Shown here one piece after another: positions 45,191 through 55,265 of a stretch of DNA of 64,000 nucleotides. A program made the translations under genes and the position numbers. Position 1 is the first letter of the stretch, and each line of letters begins with the position of its first letter. Under the pieces are notes generated by a model. It had not been told where the DNA came from and ran no database searches. It worked only from the letters and a program-made list of their open reading frames with translations. The stretch is from Peltaster fructicola (taxonomy: Eukaryota > Ascomycota > Dothideomycetes): assembly GCA_001592805.2 (NCBI GenBank), contig CP051142.1, positions 1,054,001-1,118,000 on the forward strand, read 5' to 3'.

Positions 45191-46825
45191 ATGTCGGCAT
45201 ATGAATCCCTGAAGGTCACAGAGCTTAAGACACTACTCAAGGAACGACAAATACCAGCCCAAGGCCTTACGCGCAAGGCACAATTTATTGATGCACTGCT
45301 TGAGGACGATGCGAAAGCGCATGCAATCGTAGGTACTGACGGTGGCCATGCTTTAGACCAAGTTGTACACGGACATCATAGCGACGAGCAAGCAGCAGAA
45401 ACAGCAGAGACAGTAGAGACAGCAGAAGCAGCAGCAGCAGTAGCTCAAGACAAACCACAAGATGGAGCAGAACCTCCAACAACCGATGCTATGACCGAGG
45501 AAGAACCCCTGGATACATCTGATATTGTGCAACGTGCTGTAGTGTCGCAGCAAGACGAAGGAGATTCGAATGTTGTGATCAGTCAACAAACTGGTTCGTC
45601 TGCATTGCCGACTCCGACTCCTGCAGAACGCAAAAGGAAACGTGAGTCTGTGGAAGAGGATGGAGAGAGTGCAGAGGGAAGCTCAAAGAAGATCAAGACG
45701 CAAGTTGTAGACGAAGCGCAACCAGAAGCTGTCAGGGAGACACAGTCAGATGTGATGGAGGTAGAAGAACAAGTCGAGGACAACGCCACGACTATGATTG
45801 TGCCAGAGGACGAAGAAGAGCCTGCAGGGCCACCTTCAGAGCATGCGCCGACAGCTGCACTGTACATACGCAACCTCATGCGACCACTACAGGCACAAGC
45901 CTTCCGATCTGAATTGCTCTCGCTAGCTGATCCTTCAGACCGGGAGCAAGGCGCTGCCATTACTGGCCTTCATCTCGACAGTCTCAAAACGCACGCTTTC
46001 GTGGTGTGCTCATCTACAAAGATAGCATCTCGCCTTCGCTCAGCTCTACATGACAGACCTTGGCCACAGAATGAATCACAACGCAAGCTTCTTTGGGTAG
46101 ACTATGTACCTGCAGACAAAGTGCCCGGCTGGGTCGAGCGCGAGCAACACGCAGGACGTGATGCACGCTTCGAAGTGCTCTACGAGGACAGTACCTCGGG
46201 CGATAAGACTGCTGTGCTTTCAGAAGTCAATGCCAGACAAGCACCACGAGACGCACCACGAGACGCACCACGAGACGCACCACGAGACGCACCACGAGAC
46301 GCACCACGAGACGCACCACGAGACGCACCACGAGATGCACCACGAGATGCACCACCACAACAATACGAAGTCGCGGCGCCTGGACAAGGCATGCCTGGTG
46401 CACCACAAGGTCCTCGAGGACAACGCCCACAGCGACAAGCACCACTCACACCTACAGAGCCTGCACCAAAGCAGCAGAATACCTCGTTTAACAAACTTGA
46501 TTCGTATTTCAGCTCTACCACGGCTAAGCCCAAGATCTACTTTCAGCCTGTCGAGAAGGATCTCGCCGACCGCCGTCTCGATGAGATCGATCGCGAGACG
46601 AGTCGAGACTGGAGAGGAGGCCAGAGCTGGAACCGAAGCACAAACCTGGCGCCCATTGATCAGCTGAGGAGGTACACCTTTGACGATGGCGACAGGATCG
46701 TCGATGGTGGCATGGACTTTGGTGGCTTTGGTCGCAGGCAGGGTGCCGGAGGTTCTGGAGCATTCAATCCTAATACTCCTCGGGGCGGTGGCGGCCGCGG
46801 TGGACGTGGAGGCTACCGCTCTTGA
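45191..46825 (+). CDS. Acinus-like SAP domain RNA-binding protein
   Basis: A 544-residue single-exon nuclear protein. A SAP domain is at residues 5-40 (LKVTELKTLLKERQIPAQGL), followed by acidic, Gln/Ala-rich linkers with a nuclear signal ERKRKRE. Residues about 220-320 form an RRM-like fold (TAALYIRNLMRPLQAQAF, HAFVVCSSTKIASRLRSAL, LLWVDYVPADKV), and NKLDSYFSSTTAKPKIYFQP resembles the RSB motif by which Acinus binds RNPS1 and SAP18 in the ASAP complex. The tail is RGG-rich. A nine-fold Ala-Pro-Arg-Asp repeat lies between RRM and RSB motif. Acinus identity is inferred from domain order; an mRNA splicing or export role follows from that. Confidence 0.75.
   Translation: MSAYESLKVTELKTLLKERQIPAQGLTRKAQFIDALLEDDAKAHAIVGTDGGHALDQVVHGHHSDEQAAETAETVETAEAAAAVAQDKPQDGAEPPTTDAMTEEEPLDTSDIVQRAVVSQQDEGDSNVVISQQTGSSALPTPTPAERKRKRESVEEDGESAEGSSKKIKTQVVDEAQPEAVRETQSDVMEVEEQVEDNATTMIVPEDEEEPAGPPSEHAPTAALYIRNLMRPLQAQAFRSELLSLADPSDREQGAAITGLHLDSLKTHAFVVCSSTKIASRLRSALHDRPWPQNESQRKLLWVDYVPADKVPGWVEREQHAGRDARFEVLYEDSTSGDKTAVLSEVNARQAPRDAPRDAPRDAPRDAPRDAPRDAPRDAPRDAPRDAPPQQYEVAAPGQGMPGAPQGPRGQRPQRQAPLTPTEPAPKQQNTSFNKLDSYFSSTTAKPKIYFQPVEKDLADRRLDEIDRETSRDWRGGQSWNRSTNLAPIDQLRRYTFDDGDRIVDGGMDFGGFGRRQGAGGSGAFNPNTPRGGGGRGGRGGYRS
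46241..46348. repeat. 12-bp tandem repeat x9 in SAP protein
   Basis: Nine exact-length copies of gcaccacgagac in frame, coding Ala-Pro-Arg-Asp nine times. The first seven are identical; the last two end in t instead of c (GAT for GAC, still Asp). A tenth degenerate unit gcaccaccacaa follows. Confidence 0.97.
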
Positions 46826-46909
46826 AGCACGTACACCCGTATATGTGATAAATGACGAGACATGGCGATGCTTGACGCTCGTCGATGTGTTACTAAGCCT
46901 AGACTTCGC

Positions 46910-48174
46910 TCAATACGCTTCTAGCATACGCTGCTTCTCTCCATCCTTGAACAGATCGATGTAGTCTGTCGAGCCGTTCAACAGTACAGGAATGTTGAGT
47001 CTGGCACTCCACCTCACGTTCTTGGTGTATGCTTGTCGAATATAGCCATCATTATGCTCACTGATATCACTACCATGAGAGACAGGGCCAACAGAGCGAT
47101 GGTGCTGAAACAGTTGAGGTTGTACTGTCAGACAAGTGTGCACTGGGCGACCACTTCCATCGCAGAAAGATCGTAATGCCATATCGGTGGTGCCGTCTAG
47201 CTTGCTGACGCCGAGCTCGTACAGCAATGATGCAGCACCTCGCTGAGACAACGCATAGCCAAGAGTGCATGTATTGACTCGTGCTCGTGAAACAACACGA
47301 GTGAAAGGAGGATACTGCAGTAACAGCTCATGGTTGCCAAACTGCATATCTAGATGCTGCGTCTCCGGAACAGTTGAATCGTTGCTGAGGACAACTCTGC
47401 CGATGGGCATATTGCCGTCACTTGCAGCAGGAAATCTGCACCCGCAATGTCCAACCCAGAGGAGATCCCAGTTGCTGAGGTCTCCGTATGGAGATGTCGT
47501 GGGCTCTTCCACCTTGAAGTCTTCATGACGGAGATTAGTGTGCTTCATGCTTTGATCAGCAGGTACTGGATATGATGGATCTGCATGGTCCTGCGAGCCT
47601 TTCAGGGGCTGCAACATCACACGGGCGGCCTTGGCGAAGTCCTGCATCTGAGACTTGATTCGAATGTCCCAGTCGGCATCGTCTTCCAGCACGAGCGCAG
47701 ACTGTATTCCTTCTTCGACCATCCTGCGAATGTTAGTCATGAATAGTGCGAGTACACTACCGACGTACAGAGCCGCAACTTTCATATGGGAGCGCCAGTT
47801 GCCTCGCTCTGGTGCTCGCAGCTTGTCATACATATCGCCCGGAGGGAGCGCTTTCGCGCTCACGTCGGTTTCAGCCTCGACGAAGGTGAGCTGCAAACCA
47901 GTGAAGGACGCAGCGAGGACTGCAGCATCTCGGTGATCTGTTCGGTTCTTGAGGTTGATCACATATATCTTCTCGAACTGTGCTAGCATTAGATCCTAGC
48001 TCAAGGCTGGACGTGAGGGCGACCTACGCCTAGAGTACTATTCTTGATGTTGTTCAACGAACCATCGTGCGACTGCGTGAAGGTCGAGAGTCTCGGGAGA
48101 TCATCCGAGTGGTGTGATAGTAGCAATGTAGCGATTATGATCACGAAGAAGGTGAGAGCGACCGAAGCCTTCAT
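46910..48174 (-). CDS. Glycosyltransferase family 25, type II membrane
   Basis: A 392-residue GT25 (LPS-glycosyltransferase-like) protein. Exons are 48174-48024, 47982-47769 and 47723-46910. Exon 1 gives a signal anchor (VALTFFVIIIATLLL); the junction restores NSTLGV/AQFEKIYVINLKNRTDHRD, the family N-terminus. The second intron (45 bp, GTACGT..GCAG) has no stop and is a multiple of three; removing it joins HMKVAAL to MVEEGIQSALVLEDDADWD, the conserved nucleotide-sugar DxD block. WDLLWVGHCGCRF and GYALSQRGAASLLYEL follow. The first intron is short (41 bp). The enzyme is expected in the Golgi; sugar and acceptor are unknown. Confidence 0.88.
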
Positions 48175-48924
48175 GCTGTACGAAGAGAGCAGCATCTCGA
48201 CGAAGTGGACTCGGAACCTACTAACGACACGAACGTTGGAGCGGTGGTTGTGCGCCAGCAGGTGCCATCGAAGATATAGTCACGCAAGGGATAGCGTGGA
48301 GAGTGATATTGGCATCGACTTTTTGGTATGCGGCTCAAAAGGGCCTTGTGAAGCTATTATAGTCGGGTATGAGGCGAGCTGAAAGGCGCCAACGGTACCG
48401 CGTGCTTGCAGCATCTTCTTCAATGCTCACTGTTCACCTTCGATGGAGCGAGTCAGATTACGGGCAAGCAATGTGGTCCACCGGCATGGATACTGTCGGT
48501 CTGTGTAGGCATCGCAGTAACAGCTTGCGATAGCAAGTCAGACGACAGACTGATGCGACATCAGCAATCCGGAAGCTCGAGCAGAGATACTGGTGTAAGT
48601 CGGAACAAGAAGACTCGAGGTTTTCATCCGAGCGATGCGATAGCGAATGAGGCATCAGCATGGAATACGTGAAGTCGAGATGTAGATGTCTTTGTGATAC
48701 CATAGCACGTGTTGACGCTAGTAAGATTGAAGCGATCGTCATCATGCAGTGCAGCTCGCGCTGTAGCTCTATAATGGACAACCTGCTCAAGTGACACTAA
48801 AGCTGTCAGTTCACCACACAATGCATGCCTTCATGCTAAAAATGTATACCTAGAGTTGTCCTCCTCACCCGACAGCACTGAATTCCGCCTACAACCGGCC
48901 CAAGTCGCCAGACTCGACCCTATC
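48175..48924. other. Divergent promoter, GT25/DUF155
   Basis: About 750 bp between divergent starts. No gene or domain is seen. Confidence 0.5.
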
Positions 48925-50609
48925 ATGGCTCCCACCGAGTCCTCGCCGCTGCTTCCAACCAACACCCGCAACATAGCACCCAAACCACAGCGCACTGTCA
49001 CTTTCAATCCACAGATCTCGGCGTCGAGTCCGCCGCGAAGACGGCCTGCCTTTCCCGAGAATGCCTCGAGGACAAGCAGCCTGCTCTCGTCAGCAAGGGA
49101 GGGTACACAACCAGTGTTATCAGCATTGAACAGCAAGCTACGCAGACGGAATAGCTCGGGTGCACCGCTTCAACTACCTGCGCAGACAGCTGCGAGCAAG
49201 ATCGGTCCGCAGAGGACGACGGTGAGAACACAGAAGCTCAAGCTCCTGCCGAATCCTGAGCATGGTGACGAAGGTCCGGACGAGGAGAGTGGAAGAGATG
49301 TGTACAGCCAGTTCACACGTATCAAAGACCCCACAGCACGTCGAGACGCTGCTCGACTGGGCAAGGAAGACAGAGACAAACTGCCCAGAGTGACGGCGTA
49401 CTGTACAGCGAGCAGCTATAGCCTCGACGACCTACTCAGATACCTCAAGGGCAAATCTAAGACTCGAAGTGCACAGCCTAAGCTCTTCGACGAGTGTATC
49501 TACACTCCCTACGCCTACCAAAAGGAACCTAGCACTGCACGACGAAGATCGAGTGGAGCCGGAGATGCAGTTGATCCGGCAGTGGTGCTCTCACATCCCC
49601 AGCGACGCTTCTCTGATAGTGCCATTGAGGTCGACGAAAACACAGAACATCGTCGACAGGATCTGATCGACTTGCAGATCGAAAATGGCCAGGCGCCGGT
49701 GCCTGCGACACAATCTTCGAGCTCTCTCCTCGAAGATGCTCTAGACCTCGAAACGGACCACCACGCTATGGCGTCCCAAATCTCACGACCGCTCACTCCC
49801 GATTTTGACACCACCGTACACGTCCCGGAAGTGTTCTTGTTCGAGTACGGTGTTGTTGTGATCTGGGGCATGACGGAGAAGGAAGAACAGCGCTTTCTCA
49901 AGGAGATCTCGAAGTTCGAGCAGGAGAAGCTCGACAAGGATGACATACAAACTGAAGAGTTCAACTTCTACTACACACGAGAATATCAGGCACGCATTTA
50001 CAACGACTTCATCTCTTTGCGAGAGAAGAGGAATTACATGACGAAGCTGGCCATCAGTCATGCATTGGCACAGAGCACGAAGGTAGGGTATTGCGACCAC
50101 AATGTAACGAAATGCACTGACACTGTCTAGACCTCGCTGTACGAGGACTTGGTCGATGCTACCATCTCGACTACTCAGTCAATACCCTCCACTATTGCAC
50201 AAACAGGCAGGATCAATCTGACGCGACGAGAGATCAACATGCAAATCGGCGAACTCTTCATTCTTAGGATCAACATTCATCTGCAAGGTTCAGTTCTCGA
50301 TGCTCCTGAGTTGATGTGGGCAGAACCACAACTCGAACCTGTATACCAGGCAGTCCGAAGCTATCTTGAGATGGACCAGCGTGTTGGACTCCTCACCGAG
50401 CGACTTGATGTAATAGCAGACTTGCTACAGGTGCTGAAGGATCAGCTGACGCATACCCATGGTTTGTTGTGGATGAATGATTGTTTCGACAGGCTTGCTA
50501 ATCATCATCAGGTGAATATCTGGAATGGATTGTTATTGTACTCATTGCAGCCGAGATTCTCGTTGCTGCCATCAACATCATTGTCGACCTGTATGCTGGA
50601 GTAGACTAG
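48925..50609 (+). CDS. DUF155 protein, Rmd1/Rmd8/Sif family
   Basis: A 528-residue member of the RMND1/Rmd1 family (DUF155), related to yeast Rmd1 and Rmd8 and fission yeast Sad1-interacting factors. Exons are 48925-50082, 50131-50461 and 50512-50609. The domain reads RVTAYCTASSYSLDDLLRYL, then VPEVFLFEYGVVVIWGMTEKEE, YMTKLAISHALAQSTK/TSLYEDLVD, and LKDQLTHTHG/EYLEWIVIVL with the C-terminal membrane helix. The last exon (98 nt) is needed for the family ending; retaining the 50-bp intron gives an unrelated tail. The start at 48925 opens MAPTESSPLLP; the open frame reaches 48856. Cytosolic head with a membrane tail is typical. Confidence 0.9.
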
Positions 50610-51348
50610 ATAGTCATAATCTGCTTGTGGAACCCAATCTGGAGCTGATCAATGCATCACAGTTGTCACACTCGTCAACATCTTTGGCACATCGCACGGT
50701 ACAGTATCTTACTTGGTACTGACCTTCAAGCACAGTTGATACATTACGCTGGCTGGAACGTTGGCGCAACGCTTACGTATGTCACGGAGTACAGGACTCA
50801 GCTACTGACGCTAGCAGCAGCACAGTTCAAGCTATTCACCGACCACAATATAAGCGAGTACGATATCCGTCCCATCATGATCTTTGCCAAGAGGAAGGTC
50901 ACATCTCACTGACCATACGTAAGCACAAGCTTATTCTAACAGCAAGGTTATGGCCAGCCCTCCCAATGGACGACTTCGTATCTCAGCAAAGCCGACACAT
51001 GCGGTCAAGCGCAAGATCTCTAGAGTGTGATTGTCTTGCGGTGAGAGATGGCGCTGACATTTTATAGATCAAGAAGTCTACACCAAAAGTCGTTGCCGAT
51101 GTTCCAGCACAAGACGTGGTACTTTGTCCACAGATGTCCTGTACAGATCTATACGTCTGGAGCAACAAACGAGCGATCAAAAGACAGACCAAGATATGCA
51201 GCATCTTTGGTTGCCCGATTGTCTCAGAAGTGCGGCATGCTGCATGACATTGATAGCCAAGCAGAATAAGAACCTCTCCTTCTGTCGATGGTCTTCCATT
51301 GCGTGGCTCTCGCATCGTCTTCACTTTGCAAGTCACTGCACTATCACA
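50610..51348. other. Gap with short unassigned ORF
   Basis: About 740 bp before the GH16 gene. An 86-codon plus-strand ORF (50652-50912) contains YAGWNVGATLTYVTEYRTQL but has no known family or good leader. Mostly promoter of the GH16 gene. Confidence 0.45.
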
Positions 51349-52766
51349 ATGGCAGCAGCGATGGCGCATCGTGATGTAGACAGTACAATCACCACAAGCT
51401 CCGAGCATGCAACGAGCAGCGATACCAGCCTCAGCCAACGTAATGCTACCCGGGATCAATTCGATACTCCTTACACCTCGACAGCACCATCTCTTGTAAC
51501 ATCCACAACTGCTCTTCGAGCTCCACCACCACCAAGATACTTCCACTCTCGCAGAATCAAGAAAGGCGAGATCGAGCAACCTTGGCTGAAAAGGAAAGAT
51601 CCTCGTGAGAAGTGGGTGACCATCATCCCAATTATAGGGTTTCTCGTCGGACTGGCAATCTCTATCTTTTTGGTCTGGCAAGGACTTCAGAGTCTATCGC
51701 ACCACGTCTACTGCCAAGTGCTGGACGAAGACTTCTCACATGGGCTTGATTCGAACATATGGATGAAGGAGGTCGAGGTTGGTGGATTTGGGTGAGCTGT
51801 ATCGATAAGTCTGGTACTCAAGCTAACAGGGGCAGCAACGGTCAATTCGAGCAAACCACAAACACCGATGAGAATGCATTCATACAGGATGGCTGGCTAT
51901 ACATCCGACCTACCCTACAAGACTCGCAGCTAATGCAGACAAACAACACCATCAATCTCACACAGCAAGGCATCTGCACTTCCACCACCTGGACTGACTG
52001 TGTTGCTACCACAAACACCACCAATGGCACTGTCGTGAATCCAGTCAAATCAGCACGCATAAACACACGACCCGGGGCTAAGATTCAGTATGGTCGTGTC
52101 GAAGTTGTTGCTCAACTACCAGCTGGTGATTGGCTTTGGCCGGCTATCTGGATGCTGCCTCTGAATGCCTCCTATGGTCCATGGCCTGCTTCAGGCGAGA
52201 TCGATATCATGGAGTCTCGAGGCAACAACTACACATATTCTCAGGGTGGTAACAACATTGTCTCGTCGACGCTGCATTGGGGCCCTGATGCTGCCAATGA
52301 CGCTTGGTGGCAGAACAACGTCAAACGTGAAGCTCTACACACTACCTGGTCGAGCGGCTTCCACACATATGGTCTTGAGTGGAGCGAGAAGTATGTCTTC
52401 TCATACATCGACACTCGACTCCTTCAAGTGCTCTACACACAATTCGACATGCCATTCTGGCAAAGAGGTCACTTTCCAGTCTCAAGCGTAAATGGCACAA
52501 GGTTTGTCGATCCTTGGAGTCAGACAGGACGCTACAGCACGCCCTTCGACCAGGATTTCTATCTTATCATCAACGTTGCTGTTGGCGGCACAAATGGATG
52601 GTTTCAAGATGGCATCAGCGGCAAGCCGTGGGTAGATGCCTCTGCGAGTGCTAAGAGAGACTTCTGGAACGCTCGGGAGCAATGGTACCCGACCTGGGCA
52701 GACAACGGACAGATGATCATCAAGAGTGTCAAGATGTGGCAGCAACAGGGTTACAATGGATGCTGA
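51349..52766 (+). CDS. GH16 beta-glucanase, type II membrane
   Basis: A 457-residue glycoside hydrolase family 16 enzyme, endo-1,3(4)-beta-glucanase/laminarinase-like, acting on cell-wall glucan. Exons are 51349-51791 and 51836-52766; the 44-bp intron joins VEVGGFG to NGQFEQTTN in phase. The catalytic ExDxxE is SGEIDIMESRG (about residues 267-272), with AGDWLWPAIWMLP before and YLIINVAVGGTNGW after it. An N-terminal cytosolic Ser/Thr tail precedes one membrane helix (WVTIIPIIGFLVGLAISIFL, about 89-110), so it is a type II membrane protein instead of a freely secreted one. Stop TGA at 52764-52766 is 9 bp from the stop of the next, convergent gene. Confidence 0.92.
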
Positions 52767-52775
52767 TGGCTTCCT

Positions 52776-53608
52776 TCAAGGTGCTATCTGCTCTCCTTTC
52801 CAGTCCCATATCTTCCCTCGATCTTCGAGACTGCGGCTGTTGACGACTTGGAGCAATTTCTCCGATGCGAACTCTGGTGTAAATAGCTTCTCTTCTTTTA
52901 CATTACTCCAGAACTCTTTGCTGAGGCCTGTCTTCACTGTGCCAGGATGTAGCGCAACAGCAATGGCCTGCTCGCCTGCGCTGGTCTTCAGGTAGTTATC
53001 AAATGTTTTCGTGACCTGATTCAGAGCAGCTTTTGAGGCTCGGTATGAATACCATCCTCCAAGGTTGTTGTCCGAGATGCTTCCAACTCTTGCGCTCATG
53101 TTAGCCCAGACGGCTCGTGACGGAAGGCCTCTGATGTCCTGTAGCTTCGTAGCCTTCTTAGGCAAGAACTGCCAGAAGTGCTTAAGCAGTATCATAGGCC
53201 CAAGCGTATTGACCTTGAAAGTGTCTAGAGCTTTGTCGTAGTCGATCTGACTTGGCGACTTCTCAGGATGAAGGATGCCGGGTATGCTTAGGGCAAGGTG
53301 AAGATAGTCATCCTTGTGACTGAACCTCGACCTCAAGGAAGATGCGGCGTCGGCAATCGATTGTTCGTCTGAATAGTGTCAGTGCTGTCTGAATGGGTCA
53401 ATGGCAACATACCGAGAACATCCACCTTGACAACGTGCAGTCTCTCTTCTTTGACATTGTCAAGTCCGTTCAAAAGACCTTCTCTGGTCTGATCCACGTC
53501 CCTTCTAGCTGTAGCCACGAGCGGTACGTTTGTGGTAGTCAGAATGCGTCGAGCAAGCTCATAGCCTATGCCTCGCGAGGCTGGAGTCACAAGGGCCCAT
53601 GCCGACAT
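52776..53608 (-). CDS. Short-chain dehydrogenase/reductase
   Basis: A 262-residue classical SDR (csgA/YMR226-like group) using NAD(P)H. Exons are 53608-53413 and 53368-52776; the 44-bp intron joins VVKVDVL to DEQSIADAASSL. The cofactor loop reads TPASRGIGYELARRIL (a Pro where most have Gly), the NNAG-type strand reads LALSIPGIL (unusual, most are NxAG), the catalytic Ser is in ANMSARVGSISDN and YxxxK in YSYRASKAALN. LHPGTVKTGLS is the typical C-terminal motif. Substrate unknown. The NNAG deviation is worth noting. Confidence 0.9.
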
Positions 53609-53998
53609 CCTCGATGGAATGTATCAAAGATGTGTGGCATTGCCATCGAGTAGTGAGGTCACGAAGAGCGATAGCACATACCTACATGTAAGTCACGATT
53701 CTTGGATGTAATGACGACTATCCGCGCCAATCGAGCACCTCAAGCTACAGTACGAATGCCAGATCTGGAGCTTGGACCATCAACAGATTTCTTTCGCGTG
53801 TGGACACGCCATTACTCGACAACACTCCTGCAGGTGACTACGAACAATGCTCAGATAGAGAAGTCGACAGAGATCCACATTGGCGTCTCAGTACACCAGC
53901 ACTGTACATCTGATCCTATTGAGCTCGCCGGCTTCTACCTCGTGCGATTATTGCAGCACCCTTCCGATCTGCGCATTTTCAGGATGCTAAGCAGGCTA
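53609..53998. other. Gap with 118-codon plus ORF
   Basis: A plus-strand ORF 53702-54058 (MTTIRANRAPQATVRMPDLE from 53711) is open but has no recognisable domain and overlaps the minus-strand ORF ending at 53999. It may be a gene or chance. Confidence 0.35.
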
Positions 53999-54202
53999 TC
54001 ATTTGTTCAGCTCTTCGGCCCTTTTCCTGAGCTCTTCTTTGCTAGCTGGCTGTCCTAGGTTCTCGGCACCTGTCAACTGGATGCCTGGCTGTGCAGTGTG
54101 CTCCTGTGCAGTCGCAAGTCTCTTGCTCTGACCGTCGTTCCCGTCTTGAGGCTTCTGAACAGCATCGGATAGATCTGGCAAGGTCAACGACTGGACTGGC
54201 AT
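53999..54202 (-). CDS. Small hydrophilic ORF, unknown
   Basis: A 67-codon ORF (MPVQSLTLPDLSDAVQK...ENLGQPASKEELRKRAEELNK). It has coding-like, charged composition and ends in a helix. It may be the second half of a gene with the ORF at 54266-54490; the frames differ and I find no clean intron, though a missing A at the ttt run 54202-54204 would extend this frame upstream. No family recognised. Confidence 0.3.
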   Translation of the reverse strand: MPVQSLTLPDLSDAVQKPQDGNDGQSKRLATAQEHTAQPGIQLTGAENLGQPASKEELRKRAEELNK

Positions 54203-54265
54203 TTGGAAGAGTAGATCATACCCTTAGCAGAGGTGTCCTGTGGCAGCACTGGCATTGTAGCGGTG

Positions 54266-54490
54266 TTATGCTTCGATCTTGAGGTCGGATCGAGTCTTAT
54301 GTGTCAGTAGGATCCCGTCGACGGTCTCTCGAAGCTTGTGCTCGAAATCAGACTGCTGCTGTGATGGCGTGGATTGTGCTGTCACTGTTGAAAAGTCAGG
54401 CTTGTCTGAGAGATATTTCTTGATGGCTTCGAGCTCTTGCTGCGTCGGTTTGTTATCCTGCTTGGTCGATGACGCAGCCTTAGGACCCAT
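54266..54490 (-). CDS. Small hydrophilic protein, unknown
   Basis: A 74-codon ORF starting MGPKAASSTKQDNKPTQQEL with a helical charged segment (EAIKKYLSDKPDFS, DFEHKLRETVDGILLTHKT). No signal peptide, membrane helix or metal site. It has coherent codon use and a plausible ATG, but no family is recognised. It may be complete or may be exon 1 of a gene that continues to 53999. Confidence 0.4.
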   Translation of the reverse strand: MGPKAASSTKQDNKPTQQELEAIKKYLSDKPDFSTVTAQSTPSQQQSDFEHKLRETVDGILLTHKTRSDLKIEA

Positions 54491-55032
54491 GTAGTCCTCG
54501 TGATATCAGCACGAACGGGAAAGGCAAACAGGTTCGTCTTTCACAGTTCATGGTCATGCTCTCCCAAGATCATTGGTGGGGTCCAGTGGCTCATGCTAAT
54601 TAGCTGATATGACGTGCAGGCAGCTGTCTCACGAAAGCCTCAGGTCCATGTCGGTGGCGAATTCTACCGCGAAGGTGCTCTGCAACGCATTTCACAACCG
54701 GAAAGCAGAGCACATCAAGACTGGCAAGTGTGGTCCCCAGCACGCCAAACCACAGCGACCCTCTGTCAATACACCAATTCGATTACAAGTAATCCTGATG
54801 ATGGGTCTTGCGGCAAGGGCACACCTTTAAGCGATCGGGTATTGTCTTGTGACACGATCACGAGGGAGTCGAGCAGTGGCACCAGAGGTGAATGCAACGA
54901 GTGTCTCATTCATGCTTTATCTTCCTATCCCTCCGTCTCTCTCTCAGGAACACACCTTTCACAACATCCATCGTCCAACTGAAGCTCCAATGAGTGTGGT
55001 TGTCAGGCTAAAGAGCCCATGCTTGGAACGAT
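54491..55032. other. Gap, nothing recognised
   Basis: About 540 bp. A 122-codon plus ORF (54614-54982) has no domain; it reads as noise. Confidence 0.45.
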
Positions 55033-55155
55033 TTACTTCTATGATGGACAGTCAGGCGTTTGTGTCGATCACGACATGATCAGAAGACTTACGGAGCAGC
55101 TGCAGCTGCCCTGTGCGCAGTTGCAGGAGTCGTTGGAGCAGTCTGAGCAACCCAT
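55033..55155 (-). CDS. Metallothionein, 22 residues, two exons
   Basis: A tiny copper-type metallothionein. Exon 1 (55155-55093) codes 21 residues starting MGCSDCSNDSCNC and ending GSCSCS, with Cys at 3, 6, 11, 13, 18 and 20; exon 2 (55038-55033) is only AAG TAA, adding the final Lys. The 54-bp intron begins GTAAGT, has CCTGACTG before the acceptor and ends ATAG. The C-x-C pairs, Ser/Asn/Gly spacers, lack of aromatics and terminal Lys match the 22-26 residue fungal metallothioneins of Neurospora and Magnaporthe, which bind Cu(I) or Zn. The leader is C/A-rich and a TATAAAGG lies about 103 bp upstream, signs of strong inducible expression. Six cysteines versus seven in Neurospora. Confidence 0.8.
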
Positions 55156-55207
55156 TTTGATTGAGGTGGTTTGGTTTTGGTTGGTGGTAGTGTTTGGTTG
55201 TTGTTTG
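55156..55207 (-). promoter_or_regulatory. C/A-rich 5' leader of metallothionein
   Basis: On the minus strand this stretch is almost only C and A with scattered T (plus strand g/t-rich), ending directly in the ATG. Such leaders are common in highly expressed fungal genes. Confidence 0.6.
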
Positions 55208-55257
55208 GAGTATGCGGATGAAGAAAAGAATCACTGATGATGGACAGGAGATACATG

Positions 55258-55265
55258 CCTTTATA
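55258..55265 (-). promoter_or_regulatory. TATA box of metallothionein gene
   Basis: TATAAAGG on the minus strand, 103 bp before the ATG. Position and match fit an inducible TATA promoter. Confidence 0.55.

Noticed and set aside
46180-46533. Minus-strand and other-frame repeat ORFs over the 12-bp array
   Set aside because: They are shadows of the tandem repeat; the plus frame with SAP and RRM-like domains is the gene.
53702-54058. 118-codon ORF between SDR and small minus ORFs
   Set aside because: No domain, overlaps another ORF, weak start context.
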